A stretch of DNA of 64,000 nt from Pseudoalteromonas luteoviolacea H33-S (GCF_001625695.1 NZ_AUXY01000122.1:239924-303923); one strand, 5' to 3'. Positions 1 to 9,183 are shown, counted from the first letter of the stretch. Program-made: numbers and translations. The notes: a model not told the origin generated them from the letters alone.

Positions 1-918
1 TGCGATGCCCCACAGCGAATCAGACAACCATACCAGTAATAAAGTACTGATACTCAACATGGCAACAGCGCCTAAGAACACCTGTTTTTCTTTTTGTTTC
101 TTGATTGCGATCATCATCATTGGCGCCATCAAAACAAACGCAAGTATCAATACCGGAATATATATTTGCCAATGAGACTGTGCATCTAGCCCGTCATCAA
201 TCAATTTCGCAGGCAAGACAACAAATAATGTAGTTAGGGTTAGGTGCAACATTAATACGCCAAGATCTAAGCGTAATAATTGCGGGTGCTTAACCAGATT
301 TTTAATATCGACCAGTGACGCAACCGTGTCGCCTTTAGGTGCTTTGTGCACCGCATTAGGCACCACAAACAAGACAATTAAGATGCCGACCACAGCCAAT
401 ATCGCAGTCAGCCAGAAGACCCCAGCAATACCAAAAGCAGCAGCAACCATTGGGCCGACTAACATGGCCACAGCGAAACTCAAACCTATACACATGCCGA
501 TCACCGCCATCACTTTAGGTCGCTGCTCATCACGACTTAAATCAGATGCAAGCGCAAGCAAAGCGCTGGCAATAGCACCCATCCCCTGTAGCGCTCGGCC
601 CGCCGTCACCCAGTAAATAGATTCCGCGGTTGCAGCAATAACAGAGCCAATTGCAAATACCACGAGACCGCCAATGATGATTGGTTTGCGGCCAAACTTA
701 TCTGACAGCCATCCCATTGGGATCTGTAAAAGCGCCTGTGTCAAACCATACGCACCAATAGCCAGTCCAATCCAAAGAGGCGAAACATCTTCGAATGAAT
801 CACTATAAATAGCCAATACTGGCATCAGCATAAACAAGCCGAGCATGCGAAAAGCAAAGACTCCCGCCAGTGAAAAAGCGGCGCGTTTTTCAATTTGGTT
901 CAAAGATTGATTGGACAT
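1..918 (-). CDS. MFS transporter, YajR-like (3' end beyond window)
   Basis: This is the N-terminal 306 codons of a major facilitator superfamily transporter of the inner membrane; the rest lies beyond the window start. The reverse-strand translation begins MSNQSLNQIEKRAAFSLAG and is hydrophobic throughout. It carries the MFS loop 2-3 signature in the form GWLSDKFGRKP, and the flanking text (RMLGLFMLMPVL, YGLTQALLQIPMG, GRALQGMGAI) closely matches E. coli YajR as I remember it. YajR-type proteins are proton-driven drug or metabolite exporters with an extra C-terminal domain, which cannot be seen here. The substrate is unknown. The ATG at 916-918 has only a weak upstream ribosome-binding site. 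It is oriented away from uvrA, and the next gene on the same strand ends 52 bases upstream of it. Confidence 0.85.
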   Translation of the reverse strand, partial: MSNQSLNQIEKRAAFSLAGVFAFRMLGLFMLMPVLAIYSDSFEDVSPLWIGLAIGAYGLTQALLQIPMGWLSDKFGRKPIIIGGLVVFAIGSVIAATAESIYWVTAGRALQGMGAIASALLALASDLSRDEQRPKVMAVIGMCIGLSFAVAMLVGPMVAAAFGIAGVFWLTAILAVVGILIVLFVVPNAVHKAPKGDTVASLVDIKNLVKHPQLLRLDLGVLMLHLTLTTLFVVLPAKLIDDGLDAQSHWQIYIPVLILAFVLMAPMMMIAIKKQKEKQVFLGAVAMLSISTLLLVWLSDSLWGIA

Positions 919-970
919 AAAGTAATGTAAAGTCAAACAGTAAAAAATCGCGAGCTAGTTTAGCAAAAAC

Positions 971-1723
971 TCAGTCCAACTGATATTTTTTTAATATTTC
1001 ACTAAAACGCCCAGTTTTATTTAACCTGTTATACGCGCTTACTAAGTGTTCTAGTTGCTTGTCAGACACACTTTTTTTACTAAATGCAAAATAGACCGGT
1101 GATTGATTCACCACCAACGGTGCGATTTTTATGGTCATAAAATCAGGGTGATTAGTTGACTGAAAAATAATATTAAACTTTTCTTCTAAAAAGCCAGCAA
1201 TACGCCCATGTTTGAGTAAACTGAGTTTAGTTTGATTATCAGGAACAAAGATAAATTGGGTTTCATCGCCTAACCGTTTGCTATACCGTTCGGTAAAAGT
1301 GCGCCCATAAAATGCGCCTTGCTGTATCGCAACTGGTACGGGTAGAGAAAACAAATCATCCATGCTATCAACGTCAAACAAGCGCTCTGCATTCATTGCA
1401 AACACGATTGTTTCCATACGCTGAGGACCCACAAAATAGGCAAATTCAGTGCGCTCTTGCGTGCGAGTAACGCTGAGTACTAAGTCAATATTGCCCGCTT
1501 CGAGCATTTTCAATGAACGTCCCCATGGAATACTGACGAACTTATAACTGCACCCAGCCTCATCCAATAAGGCTTTGGCAAAATCAACATCCATTCCGTG
1601 CCAGCCCTTTTCTTCATCCAAACGAGATTGTGCGGCGTAATTTTCAAATCGCACCGTCATTTCGCATGCCCACAAAGGCGGTAGAAAAAAAAGACTCAAA
1701 AGCAAAAAACGCACTTGCACCAC
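971..1723 (-). CDS. Periplasmic solute-binding protein (SBP_bac_3-like), 250 aa
   Basis: A secreted protein with a short hydrophobic signal peptide ending near WAC, followed by the two-lobe fold of family 3 extracellular solute-binding proteins. Supporting text includes GWHGMDVDFAKALLDEAG near residue 40, which is the usual ligand-binding opening of amino-acid binding proteins, and LEAGNIDLVLSVTRTQERTE near residue 75. No permease or ATPase gene is adjacent. In Alteromonadales many such orphan proteins are not transport components and have no known ligand, so the role is open. The start is taken as GTG at 1721-1723, because an in-frame TGA lies immediately upstream; nearby alternative GTG codons at 1720 and 1714 are possible. 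No clear ribosome-binding site is visible. Confidence 0.75.
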   Translation of the reverse strand: MVQVRFLLLSLFFLPPLWACEMTVRFENYAAQSRLDEEKGWHGMDVDFAKALLDEAGCSYKFVSIPWGRSLKMLEAGNIDLVLSVTRTQERTEFAYFVGPQRMETIVFAMNAERLFDVDSMDDLFSLPVPVAIQQGAFYGRTFTERYSKRLGDETQFIFVPDNQTKLSLLKHGRIAGFLEEKFNIIFQSTNHPDFMTIKIAPLVVNQSPVYFAFSKKSVSDKQLEHLVSAYNRLNKTGRFSEILKKYQLD

Positions 1724-1901
1724 TCAGTAGGTGATATTCAAAAATAAGTTTAGTTGTTTATTTTTGCAAAAGCTTAATTTTGTATGTCGGATGCGCTAAC
1801 ATGCGCGCTTATTCCGTCTATTCTTGCAATCAACCTCAACGAGTGAGCCAGTACATGGCTTAGCACGTATCAAGGGTGGAATAACCGCAGCTTTTAGTAT
1901 A

Positions 1902-1917
1902 CTGTATGTGTATACAG
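1902..1917 (+). promoter_or_regulatory. LexA (SOS) box upstream of uvrA
   Basis: The sequence is CTGT-N8-ACAG with the AT-rich alternating spacer ATGTGTAT, an exact match to the gammaproteobacterial LexA operator core. It lies 162 bases before the uvrA start. uvrA is a classical SOS gene, so LexA repression of uvrA is the obvious reading. The rest of the gene-free stretch 1724-2079 holds only the inverted repeat noted separately and the promoters. Confidence 0.88.
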
Positions 1918-1989
1918 CTACCCATAATTTAGTTTGCAAACCCTAAGCGTGATCACCTAGGTTAATTAAGTACGTATCAAAGAACACAC

Positions 1990-2007
1990 ATTTCACAACA
2001 GTGAAAT
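1990..2007 (+). promoter_or_regulatory. Inverted repeat in the uvrA leader
   Basis: ATTTCAC-AACA-GTGAAAT is a perfect 7-base-pair inverted repeat with a 4-base loop, between the LexA box and the uvrA start. If transcription starts at the LexA-box promoter it would form a small hairpin in the 5' leader. It could also be a protein operator. No function is demonstrated. Confidence 0.35.
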
Positions 2008-2079
2008 AGCAAACACCACAAATCGGGATATACGTACCAAATAATGGTTGCAAGCACATGAGATTCACATAAGGCCACT

Positions 2080-4899
2080 ATGGATAAAATAGAAGTAAGA
2101 GGTGCGCGTACGCACAACCTCAAAGACATCTCTTTAACTATCCCAAGAGACAAGTTAATTGTTATTACTGGACTGTCTGGTTCAGGAAAATCTTCTCTTG
2201 CTTTCGATACGTTATACGCCGAAGGCCAAAGACGCTATGTCGAGTCTCTTTCCGCTTATGCAAGACAGTTTTTATCCTTGATGGAAAAACCTGATGTTGA
2301 TCACATCGAAGGACTTTCTCCGGCTATCTCCATCGAGCAAAAGTCTACGTCGCACAACCCACGCTCAACAGTGGGTACTATTACTGAGATCTACGACTAT
2401 CTAAGACTGTTATTCGCCCGAGTCGGTGAGCCGCGCTGTCCAACACATGATCTGCCACTTAAAGCGCAAACAGTCAGCCAGATGGTAGATACAGCACTTG
2501 CTCAGCCAGAGGGCAGCAAACTTATGTTGCTCGCACCCGTGGTGAAAAACCGTAAAGGTGAACACGTAAAACTGTTGGAGCAGCTTGCCAGCCAAGGCTT
2601 TATCCGAGCACGTATTGATGGAGAGGTATGCGATCTCTCTGATCCACCCACATTGGAACTCCACAAAAAGCATACTATTGAAGTCGTCGTTGATCGCTTT
2701 AAAGTAAAAGACGGTCTACAACAGCGATTAGCCGAGTCCTTTGAAACAGCACTTGAATTAGCAGATGGTATTGCGCAAATCGCCAGTATGGATGACCCGG
2801 ATGCAGAAGATTTAATTTTTTCTGCCAACTTTGCCTGCCCAACCTGTGGCTATGCCATGACCGAGTTAGAACCTCGCCTGTTTTCATTTAATAACCCGGC
2901 AGGTGCGTGCCAAAGCTGTGATGGTCTAGGTGTAAGACAATACTTTGACCCCAATCGCGTCGTGCAAAACCCAGAGCTTAGTCTTGCAGGTGGCGCGATC
3001 AAGGGCTGGGATAAACGCAGCTTCTACTATTTTCAGATGCTGACGTCGGTTGCACAACATTACGGATTCGATTTAGACATTCCGTTTGGTGAGCTACCTG
3101 CATCCGCACAAAAAGTCGTATTAGAAGGCTCTGGTAAAACGAAGATCGCATTTAGTTACCGCAATGATCGCGGAGACTTAATCACCCGCAATCATGAGTT
3201 TGAAGGCGTTTTAAATAATATGAATCGCCGTTATCACGAAACTGAGTCTACCTCAGTGCGTGAAGAGCTCGCTAAATACCAAACCAGCCAAGCCTGTCCT
3301 AGCTGTAATGGCTCGCGATTGAGAGAAGAAGCAAGACATGTATTTATTGGTGATACCAATCTACCGGTCGTGACTACCATGAGCATTGGCGAAGCATGTC
3401 AGTTCTTTGAAGATCTCACTTTGTCAGGTCAAAAAGCACAAATCGCAGAAAAGGTACTCAAAGAGATCCGCGACAGACTGTCTTTCTTAATTAATGTGGG
3501 TCTGAACTATCTCTCACTCGAACGCAGTGCGGATACCCTATCAGGGGGTGAGGCGCAAAGGATCAGGCTGGCAAGCCAAATTGGTGCAGGTCTAGTTGGT
3601 GTCATGTACGTCCTCGATGAGCCTTCCATAGGCTTACATCAAAGAGATAACGACAGACTCCTTAGTACACTTACACATCTTCGTGATTTGGGTAATACGG
3701 TTATCGTAGTTGAACATGACGAAGATGCCATTCGCGCAGCTGATCACATTATCGATATTGGCCCAGGCGCAGGTGTGCACGGCGGCCATGTGGTTGCCGA
3801 AGGTTCTCGTGATGACATCATTGCAAACAAAGACTCGTTAACAGGTCAATACTTGGCGGGTGCCAAGCAAATTGTTGTGCCACAGGAGCGCCACCAACCA
3901 AACGAAAAATGGTTAGAGCTCTTTGGAGCCACAGGGAATAACTTAAAAAATGTCGATTTGAAGATCCCATTCGGTTTGATGACGTGTGTCACAGGCGTAT
4001 CTGGTTCAGGTAAATCAACGCTGATCAACGACACCCTTTTCAAACTTGCACATCGCGCGTTAAACGGTGCCACCGTGTCCGAGCCTGCACCGCATAAAGA
4101 CATTCAAGGTTTAGATCACTTCGATAAAGTCATCGACATTGATCAAAGCCCAATTGGCCGCACACCACGTTCTAACCCAGCAACATATACTGGGATCTTC
4201 ACCGCGATCCGAGAGTTGTTTGCTGGTACGCAAGAGGCACGCTCTCGCGGCTACAAAGTCGGACGCTTTAGCTTCAATGTAAAAGGCGGACGCTGTGAAG
4301 CCTGTCAGGGCGACGGCGTATTAAAAGTTGAAATGCACTTTTTACCGGATGTGTATGTCCCTTGTGATGTATGTACAGGCAAACGCTACAATCGTGAAAC
4401 ACTTGAGGTACTTTATAAAGGTAAAAACATTCATGAAGTGCTCGAGATGACGGTGGAAGATGCACGGGAGTTCTTTGATAAGATCCCAGCGATTAAACGC
4501 AAGCTACAAACATTGATGGATGTTGGTTTGTCTTATATCCGACTTGGTCAAGCAGCAACAACGCTCTCAGGTGGTGAAGCTCAGCGAGTTAAGTTGGCTA
4601 GAGAGCTTTCGAAGCGTGATACAGGTAAAACTCTATATATTCTTGATGAGCCAACCACAGGTTTGCACTTCCATGATATCCAACAATTATTGGTCGTCCT
4701 GCATCGCTTGCGCGACCATGGCAATACCGTGGTCGTCATCGAGCATAACTTAGATGTGATCAAAACTGCAGACTGGATTGTCGATCTTGGCCCTGAGGGT
4801 GGTTCAGGTGGTGGGCAAATTTTAGTATCAGGCACGCCTGAAGACGTCGCGCAACACCCGCAATCACACACTGGTCGTTATCTTAGCCCTATGTTATAA
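2080..4899 (+). CDS. uvrA: Excinuclease ABC subunit UvrA, 939 aa
   Basis: UvrA is the damage-sensing ATPase of nucleotide excision repair; it acts as a dimer with UvrB in the cytoplasm. The opening MDKIEVRGARTHNLKDISL and both Walker A motifs (GLSGSGKSSLAFDT near residue 31, GVSGSGKSTLINDT near residue 640) are plain. So are both ABC signatures (LSGGEAQRIRLA, LSGGEAQRVKLA) and the zinc-binding cysteine modules (CPTCGY...CQSC and CEACQGDG...CDVC). The length is normal for the family. A LexA box upstream indicates SOS control, and a strong hairpin follows the stop codon. The opposite-strand reading frames inside the gene are shadows. Confidence 0.98.
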   Translation: MDKIEVRGARTHNLKDISLTIPRDKLIVITGLSGSGKSSLAFDTLYAEGQRRYVESLSAYARQFLSLMEKPDVDHIEGLSPAISIEQKSTSHNPRSTVGTITEIYDYLRLLFARVGEPRCPTHDLPLKAQTVSQMVDTALAQPEGSKLMLLAPVVKNRKGEHVKLLEQLASQGFIRARIDGEVCDLSDPPTLELHKKHTIEVVVDRFKVKDGLQQRLAESFETALELADGIAQIASMDDPDAEDLIFSANFACPTCGYAMTELEPRLFSFNNPAGACQSCDGLGVRQYFDPNRVVQNPELSLAGGAIKGWDKRSFYYFQMLTSVAQHYGFDLDIPFGELPASAQKVVLEGSGKTKIAFSYRNDRGDLITRNHEFEGVLNNMNRRYHETESTSVREELAKYQTSQACPSCNGSRLREEARHVFIGDTNLPVVTTMSIGEACQFFEDLTLSGQKAQIAEKVLKEIRDRLSFLINVGLNYLSLERSADTLSGGEAQRIRLASQIGAGLVGVMYVLDEPSIGLHQRDNDRLLSTLTHLRDLGNTVIVVEHDEDAIRAADHIIDIGPGAGVHGGHVVAEGSRDDIIANKDSLTGQYLAGAKQIVVPQERHQPNEKWLELFGATGNNLKNVDLKIPFGLMTCVTGVSGSGKSTLINDTLFKLAHRALNGATVSEPAPHKDIQGLDHFDKVIDIDQSPIGRTPRSNPATYTGIFTAIRELFAGTQEARSRGYKVGRFSFNVKGGRCEACQGDGVLKVEMHFLPDVYVPCDVCTGKRYNRETLEVLYKGKNIHEVLEMTVEDAREFFDKIPAIKRKLQTLMDVGLSYIRLGQAATTLSGGEAQRVKLARELSKRDTGKTLYILDEPTTGLHFHDIQQLLVVLHRLRDHGNTVVVIEHNLDVIKTADWIVDLGPEGGSGGGQILVSGTPEDVAQHPQSHTGRYLSPML

Positions 4900-4905
4900 C
4901 TATTC

Positions 4906-4938
4906 AGTTGCAGTGGTAATACATTTACCACTGCAACT
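4906..4938 (+). terminator. Hairpin terminator after uvrA
   Basis: A 14-base-pair perfect stem (arms 4906-4919 and 4925-4938) with a 5-base loop begins 7 bases after the uvrA stop and is followed by TAGTTTT. It is a good rho-independent terminator, although the T-run is short. Confidence 0.75.
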
Positions 4939-4969
4939 TAGTTTTAAACAGTAGGGAATTAAAATAACA

Positions 4970-6019
4970 ATGAATCACCCCGCATGGACCACAGTTAAGC
5001 AAACAGCTAACAAGATCAGTGCCCCTTTTGAGCGTTTTTGGCACTCACTGAATACACCGCAAAGACTTTACTTCTCGTCCCTATTTATCAGTATCTACGC
5101 CATTATCTTTGCTAACCAAGACAATACTGGCTGGTTTAACTTGGTAGCAGTACTGGTACTGTGTGCCATGATCTACGAGTTTTGGCCAAAATTTTTAGTG
5201 TTTTGGGAGAGCTTGCCAGGTAAAGCGATTATTTTACTCTTTTATGCCTTTATCGCTAACTATGCATTAGTGCAAGCCGCAGGCATGATCAATGACATTA
5301 CGGGCGTCAGTTCAGATCCCCTGCCCTACAGTCACAACCTCAGTGTGCTGCTCTCATTGCCAACCTGGTTTTTTCTCACCACCATCGTACTGCTGTTGCT
5401 GTTGCAAATTATTCAGCCGTTATATTTGTTAGCGCTGATATTATTGAGGCCATTTGGCCTGCATCGTATTTGGCAACCTATCGATTACAAATTCCCTGTC
5501 ACCACTGGGCTATTACGCTTTATTTTTAGCTTATTTATTCTTGTACAAGTCGCTAACCTATTATCACACACAGGCTTGTCTGGCGGTGTAAACCAATTTC
5601 TCAGAGGGTGGTTTGAAATCATTAGTAACCAACCAGTTACTGTTGCTATGCCATATAATGAAACCCAGCAAACCAATGAAGTTAATCTCTTAAAAGTTGA
5701 GCCTGCAGAGAACGTTGAGGAAGATCCGGACTTTGAAGCGTTTAAAGTGAGGATCTCTACCGTCAGTGAAAACACGGTGAAATACGAAACCCATTTAAAA
5801 CGTATATTGGCGCATTTTATTTATGAATATGAAGCAGACTCTCATTCGCGCTGTGAGCATGCACCCGGGACACGCATCATAGAGCTAAATGATTATGAGA
5901 TATTGCAAATCACCAAATTGGATGATGCCAATACCTTATCGAGCTACCAATACGATGTGCTCCCTTGTATTTCTGCAGCGCTGGGGCATCAATTTAAAAC
6001 ACATATTACCACCAAGTAA
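4970..6019 (+). CDS. Uncharacterised five-TM membrane protein, 349 aa
   Basis: I do not recognise a named family. The first 200 residues contain about five hydrophobic helices (roughly residues 30-48, 55-75, 87-108, 128-165 and 180-200). They are followed by a soluble, acidic C-terminal domain of about 140 residues with two cysteines (SRCEHAPG, DVLPCISAALG). This suggests an inner-membrane protein with a cytoplasmic or periplasmic sensor-like tail. The gene stands alone between the uvrA terminator and a convergent thioesterase gene, with its own hairpin downstream. A role cannot be inferred from its neighbours. Confidence 0.7.
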   Translation: MNHPAWTTVKQTANKISAPFERFWHSLNTPQRLYFSSLFISIYAIIFANQDNTGWFNLVAVLVLCAMIYEFWPKFLVFWESLPGKAIILLFYAFIANYALVQAAGMINDITGVSSDPLPYSHNLSVLLSLPTWFFLTTIVLLLLLQIIQPLYLLALILLRPFGLHRIWQPIDYKFPVTTGLLRFIFSLFILVQVANLLSHTGLSGGVNQFLRGWFEIISNQPVTVAMPYNETQQTNEVNLLKVEPAENVEEDPDFEAFKVRISTVSENTVKYETHLKRILAHFIYEYEADSHSRCEHAPGTRIIELNDYEILQITKLDDANTLSSYQYDVLPCISAALGHQFKTHITTK

Positions 6020-6027
6020 CCCTTAGA

Positions 6028-6049
6028 TGGCGCTGTTTATACAGCGCCA
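6028..6049. terminator. Hairpin between convergent genes
   Basis: TGGCGCTGT-TTAT-ACAGCGCCA forms a perfect 9-base-pair GC-rich stem in the 40-base gap between convergent genes, so it can serve both directions. There is no strong T-run on either side. Confidence 0.55.
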
Positions 6050-6059
6050 CATGACCACT

Positions 6060-6449
6060 TTACAAAAGATACGCTGACAATGCCTCGCGCTCAGCATCAC
6101 TTAAAAGCTCAGAAGACTTGCTTGCAAAATCATATCGCACCATAACTGTACGCCCTTCTGCGCAGCATTCACCGTGCTGCCAAGCTTGCTGCAAAATCAC
6201 AAAGGAGCTATTTCCCAGCTTTTCAATCATGGTTTTGACTTCCACTTCTTGACCATAAAAAAGCTCTCCTTTGAAGACAACTTCTACCTTGGCAACAATC
6301 AGTTTCCAGTTATGTGGATTTAAATCAGGTGTAAATATTTTGAAAATAGGTGCTCTAGCAGCTTCAAACCACACAGGGAGTACGGTATTGTTTATATGGC
6401 CAAGCACATCGGTTTCACTAAAGCGTGGCATGATTTTTTCTGTAAGCAT
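6060..6449 (-). CDS. Acyl-CoA thioesterase, 4HBT hot-dog family, 129 aa
   Basis: A small single-domain hot-dog thioesterase. The N-terminal stretch PRFSETDVLGHINNTVLPVWFE matches the 4HBT active-site helix region (D-x-x-G-H-x-N-N), in which the aspartate is the catalytic residue of YbgC/FadM-type enzymes. Such enzymes hydrolyse cytoplasmic acyl-CoA thioesters; the chain length preferred cannot be predicted. The length is typical. The gene is divergent from the 2OG oxygenase, with about 29 bases between start codons, so the two probably share a compact promoter region. Confidence 0.85.
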   Translation of the reverse strand: MLTEKIMPRFSETDVLGHINNTVLPVWFEAARAPIFKIFTPDLNPHNWKLIVAKVEVVFKGELFYGQEVEVKTMIEKLGNSSFVILQQAWQHGECCAEGRTVMVRYDFASKSSELLSDAEREALSAYLL

Positions 6450-6478
6450 AATAATTCTAATAACCTTTGAGGATTGAG

Positions 6479-7195
6479 ATGACTGATTTTATTCGCGTTT
6501 ATGACAATGCACTCAGTGCAGAGTTTTGCAACAAATTTATGCAAACCTTTGATGAAAGTCCACATTTAGCTCAAGGACAAACGTCTGGCGGCGTCGATCT
6601 CAGTAAAAAAGTCAGCCAAGATTTGTATCTCAATAATCACCCTGAATATCAGAGTCAACTGCGCGAAATTGAACAAGCTACCTCAAAATATTTATTTGAG
6701 TATATAGAAGAGCACTATTTTATGATGCTTGGTGCATTTGGCTTGAATGTCTATCATCCGCAAACAGGCCAGCCAGTCAATCTAACTATGGATAACTTCG
6801 AAGAAATCGGTAAACCGCAGCTGCCTATCTTGACACAGCAGCTGTTTAGATTAGGACCCATTCAGGCACAAAAATATCCAGTTAACAAAGGCGGCTACCC
6901 ATATTGGCACAGCGAGGTTTACCCACAGCTCCATCATAATGAAGCACTACACCGCGTACTGTTATTTATGTTTTACCTTAATGATGTGGAAGATGGTGGA
7001 GAAACCGAGTTTTTCTATCAAAATAAAAAGCTTGCCCCCAAGCAAGGCAGTATGGTGATTGCACCGAGTTACTTCACGCATACCCACAGAGGCAATATGC
7101 CTTTGTCCAATGACAAATATATCTTAACCTCTTGGGTGTTATTTCAAAGAGCTGAGCGTCTATACGGTGCACCACCGCAAAACGCCACCGCTTAA
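6479..7195 (+). CDS. 2OG-Fe(II) oxygenase, prolyl 4-hydroxylase-like, 238 aa
   Basis: The C-terminal half has the P4H-type double-stranded beta-helix signature: YWHSEVYPQ (iron-binding His and acidic residue), LLFMFYLNDVEDGGETEFFYQ (the GGET element) and IAPSYFTHTHRG (distal iron His). It should be a cytoplasmic non-haem iron dioxygenase using 2-oxoglutarate and O2, but the hydroxylated substrate is unknown. The start is chosen at ATG 6479 because GAGG sits 6 bases upstream (6469-6472); a longer frame from TTG 6467 would swallow that ribosome-binding site. The iron triad appears as H-x-E rather than H-x-D, which deserves an alignment check. Confidence 0.8.
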   Translation: MTDFIRVYDNALSAEFCNKFMQTFDESPHLAQGQTSGGVDLSKKVSQDLYLNNHPEYQSQLREIEQATSKYLFEYIEEHYFMMLGAFGLNVYHPQTGQPVNLTMDNFEEIGKPQLPILTQQLFRLGPIQAQKYPVNKGGYPYWHSEVYPQLHHNEALHRVLLFMFYLNDVEDGGETEFFYQNKKLAPKQGSMVIAPSYFTHTHRGNMPLSNDKYILTSWVLFQRAERLYGAPPQNATA

Positions 7196-7202
7196 TTTAG
7201 AG

Positions 7203-7574
7203 TTATCTTCGGCCCTGTGTAAACGCTTGCCAATCTAGCATCAGGGCTTGAAAGTCTTCAAAACCGCATCCTGCAACAAGCCCATCTTCGTCTAGCTCTA
7301 AAAAGTCATCCTCATACCGAGATAAATCAACATCATTTTGATATAAAGAGTGCGCTTCAAACAGGGCTTCGTCTTTAGATAAGATCAAACGGACTTCACG
7401 TCCTTCTATACGGATCTCATCTTGACTACTGACGATACTTTTCATTTGCTCGACAAAGGACTTTACATCGGCAATCGCCAGCTCTTCATTGAGCCAGCGC
7501 CCAACTAACGCATGCTCCTGTGACATTCGCACACGATAACCTGTGATTGGATCTCTAATAAACTGATATTCCAT
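7203..7574 (-). CDS. yacL: YacL family protein (UPF0231)
   Basis: The protein starts MEYQFIRDPITGYRVRMSQEH and continues with VGRWLNEE, then an acidic C-terminal half ending GCGFEDFQALMLDWQAF. This matches the pattern of E. coli YacL (MDYEFLRD..KVRMS, VGHWFNEE, LCGVEDF). Function is unknown in all species. An upstream GTG-initiated frame extends to 7646, but the family start and conservation favour ATG 7572-7574; ATG 7583 is a close alternative. It ends 7 bases from the convergent oxygenase gene. Confidence 0.8.
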   Translation of the reverse strand: MEYQFIRDPITGYRVRMSQEHALVGRWLNEELAIADVKSFVEQMKSIVSSQDEIRIEGREVRLILSKDEALFEAHSLYQNDVDLSRYEDDFLELDEDGLVAGCGFEDFQALMLDWQAFTQGRR

Positions 7575-7727
7575 ACTACTCATACTCACACTGGACAGTG
7601 TTTTATTATATCGCGTAATAACCTCAAATGGGCAAGGGAATGACACACTAAAAAGTCCGTAATAAAGTCATGAAAAAATCCCTTATGCTCGTATAATGCA
7701 CCTCTAATTCACTCGCACCGTTTTGCT

Positions 7728-8636
7728 ATGACCCCTGTTGAAATTCTATTCCCACTAATATTTTTAGTCCTTGCGGGGTTTGTATGCGGTAAAACCGGTT
7801 TTATAGCCACCAACCAGCTTGAAGGGCTCAGACGCTTTATTTTTTACTTGGCGATCCCCGTTTTTTTATTTCTTAATATGTACCAAGCAGATCTATCAAA
7901 GGTGGCATCTGCAAAACTATTACTAGCTTTTTATCTCCCTGTCGCGACCTGTTACTTCTTAGTGCTCTTTGCAAAATGGATGACACATAAAAATGCACTG
8001 AATGAAGCCGCCATGTGGGGATTAAGCGGCACCTACTCAAATACTGTATTGGTTGGTTTACCCGTTATAATTGCAGCGCTTGGCACTGATGCGGGGGCCA
8101 TGGTGTTTATGATCATCACCTTCCACAGCGCTTTGTTGTTTGCACTCAGCTTTTTATTTTCTAGTACGGTGAAACAATCCCTCATCAGTACCTTCAAACC
8201 TTTATTCATCAACCCCATTGTACTGAGTATTAGTCTTGGGTTGTTGCTCAATGCACTTGAGCTTTCTATTCCTAAATTAATGCTCTCTGGATTGGATTGG
8301 CTAGCCAAACCTGCCATTGCAGGCGCACTGTTTGTTCTGGGGGTAAGTTTGGTGCAATATTCACTGCAACAAGCATGGCAAAGTGCACTCATTTTAAGCC
8401 TCGTGAAACTGCTGCTTTTACCTGCTATGGTCTGGGGGTTTGCTTCTGGGCTCGCGTTACCGACGATGCAGATCTCAGTGCTTACTTTAATGGCCGCATC
8501 TCCGCTTGGAGTCAATGCTTACCTTGTGGCTAGGCAACAAGCTTGTGCGCAAGCGACACTTGCCAGTAGCGTTGTCATGTCCACGTTATTAAGCCCTTTA
8601 ACTATGAGCTTTTGGCTTTATTGGCTGGTACTTTGA
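7728..8636 (+). CDS. AEC family transporter, 302 aa
   Basis: An inner-membrane carrier of the auxin efflux carrier (AEC) family. It is very hydrophobic, with about ten predicted helices in two five-helix halves. The opening (EILFPLIFLVLAGFVCGKTGFI), the central GLSGTYSNTVLVGLPVI and the C-terminal LTLMAASPLGVNAYLVARQ are typical, including the conserved N-x-x-x-x-G-x-P and ASPLGVNAY elements. Bacterial AEC proteins move small organic acids such as malate or malonate, but the substrate here cannot be named. It is a single gene with its own promoter region from 7650. Confidence 0.85.
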   Translation: MTPVEILFPLIFLVLAGFVCGKTGFIATNQLEGLRRFIFYLAIPVFLFLNMYQADLSKVASAKLLLAFYLPVATCYFLVLFAKWMTHKNALNEAAMWGLSGTYSNTVLVGLPVIIAALGTDAGAMVFMIITFHSALLFALSFLFSSTVKQSLISTFKPLFINPIVLSISLGLLLNALELSIPKLMLSGLDWLAKPAIAGALFVLGVSLVQYSLQQAWQSALILSLVKLLLLPAMVWGFASGLALPTMQISVLTLMAASPLGVNAYLVARQQACAQATLASSVVMSTLLSPLTMSFWLYWLVL

Positions 8637-8760
8637 GGTTTGTCTCATTGATACAATTCGACGGGGAGATAGGGATATTAAAATAATTGATTAGGCTCAG
8701 GTGCATGGCGATATCCACGCAACTGAGCTGACTTAGAAAAGTAAAATCGAGTGGTGTAAG

Positions 8761-8985
8761 TTACTCTCTAGAAGAGTACTTGGCAGCGTCGATGATCGCC
8801 CATAAATGAACAACCGCTGCAATAATTGCTGGCACCACTAAAAACCATAGCGCGTAGCCACCAAACGTAATAATCGCAAAAATAAGCGCAGCCAAAATAC
8901 GGCCTTGAACTAACTGACCTAAACCAGGAAAAAATATATTACATATTGCTGCAATAACATTACCGCCAGAACCTTGTCCTGCCAT
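8761..8985 (-). CDS. Small TM2-like membrane protein, 74 aa
   Basis: A 74-residue protein with a glycine-rich start, the stretch FFPGLGQLVQGR, then two hydrophobic helices (about residues 29-45 and 47-65) and a short polar tail. The PGLGQ-x-x-x-GR turn between hydrophobic segments resembles the TM2-domain group of small membrane proteins. The ATG is preceded by a purine-rich AGAGAGG stretch (reverse strand), a good ribosome-binding site. No function is known. In the 124-base gap downstream (8637-8760) I see only an imperfect inverted repeat (about 8694-8730) that might act as a terminator. Confidence 0.7.
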   Translation of the reverse strand: MAGQGSGGNVIAAICNIFFPGLGQLVQGRILAALIFAIITFGGYALWFLVVPAIIAAVVHLWAIIDAAKYSSRE

Positions 8986-9168
8986 AAATACCTCTCTTTG
9001 TTGTATGTTTATTCCAATAACATTACATTGTGACAGAGTTTACAGAAGCTCCATGCTTCATTCACTATAAACAATATTAACCACAATACGTGCCACATTT
9101 ATTAATTCAATTATATCAATAACTTAAATATTTAAAAATAAGATTAGCTGACTTTATTTAGTCTAAAA

Positions 9169-9183
9169 CACTAACTATTAGTG
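9169..9183 (+). promoter_or_regulatory. Palindrome upstream of the fatty-acid transporter gene
   Basis: CACTAA-CTA-TTAGTG is a perfect interrupted palindrome within a very AT-rich 300-base intergenic region, about 100 bases before the atoE-like start. It has the size of an operator for a dimeric regulator. No regulator can be assigned. Confidence 0.3.

Noticed and set aside
326..616. 96-codon open frame on the + strand
   Set aside because: It lies antisense to the YajR-like transporter, whose motifs are clear, and has no ribosome-binding site or recognisable domain.
2410..2887. Several reverse-strand open frames within uvrA
   Set aside because: uvrA is certain by its Walker, signature and zinc motifs; these frames are shadows.
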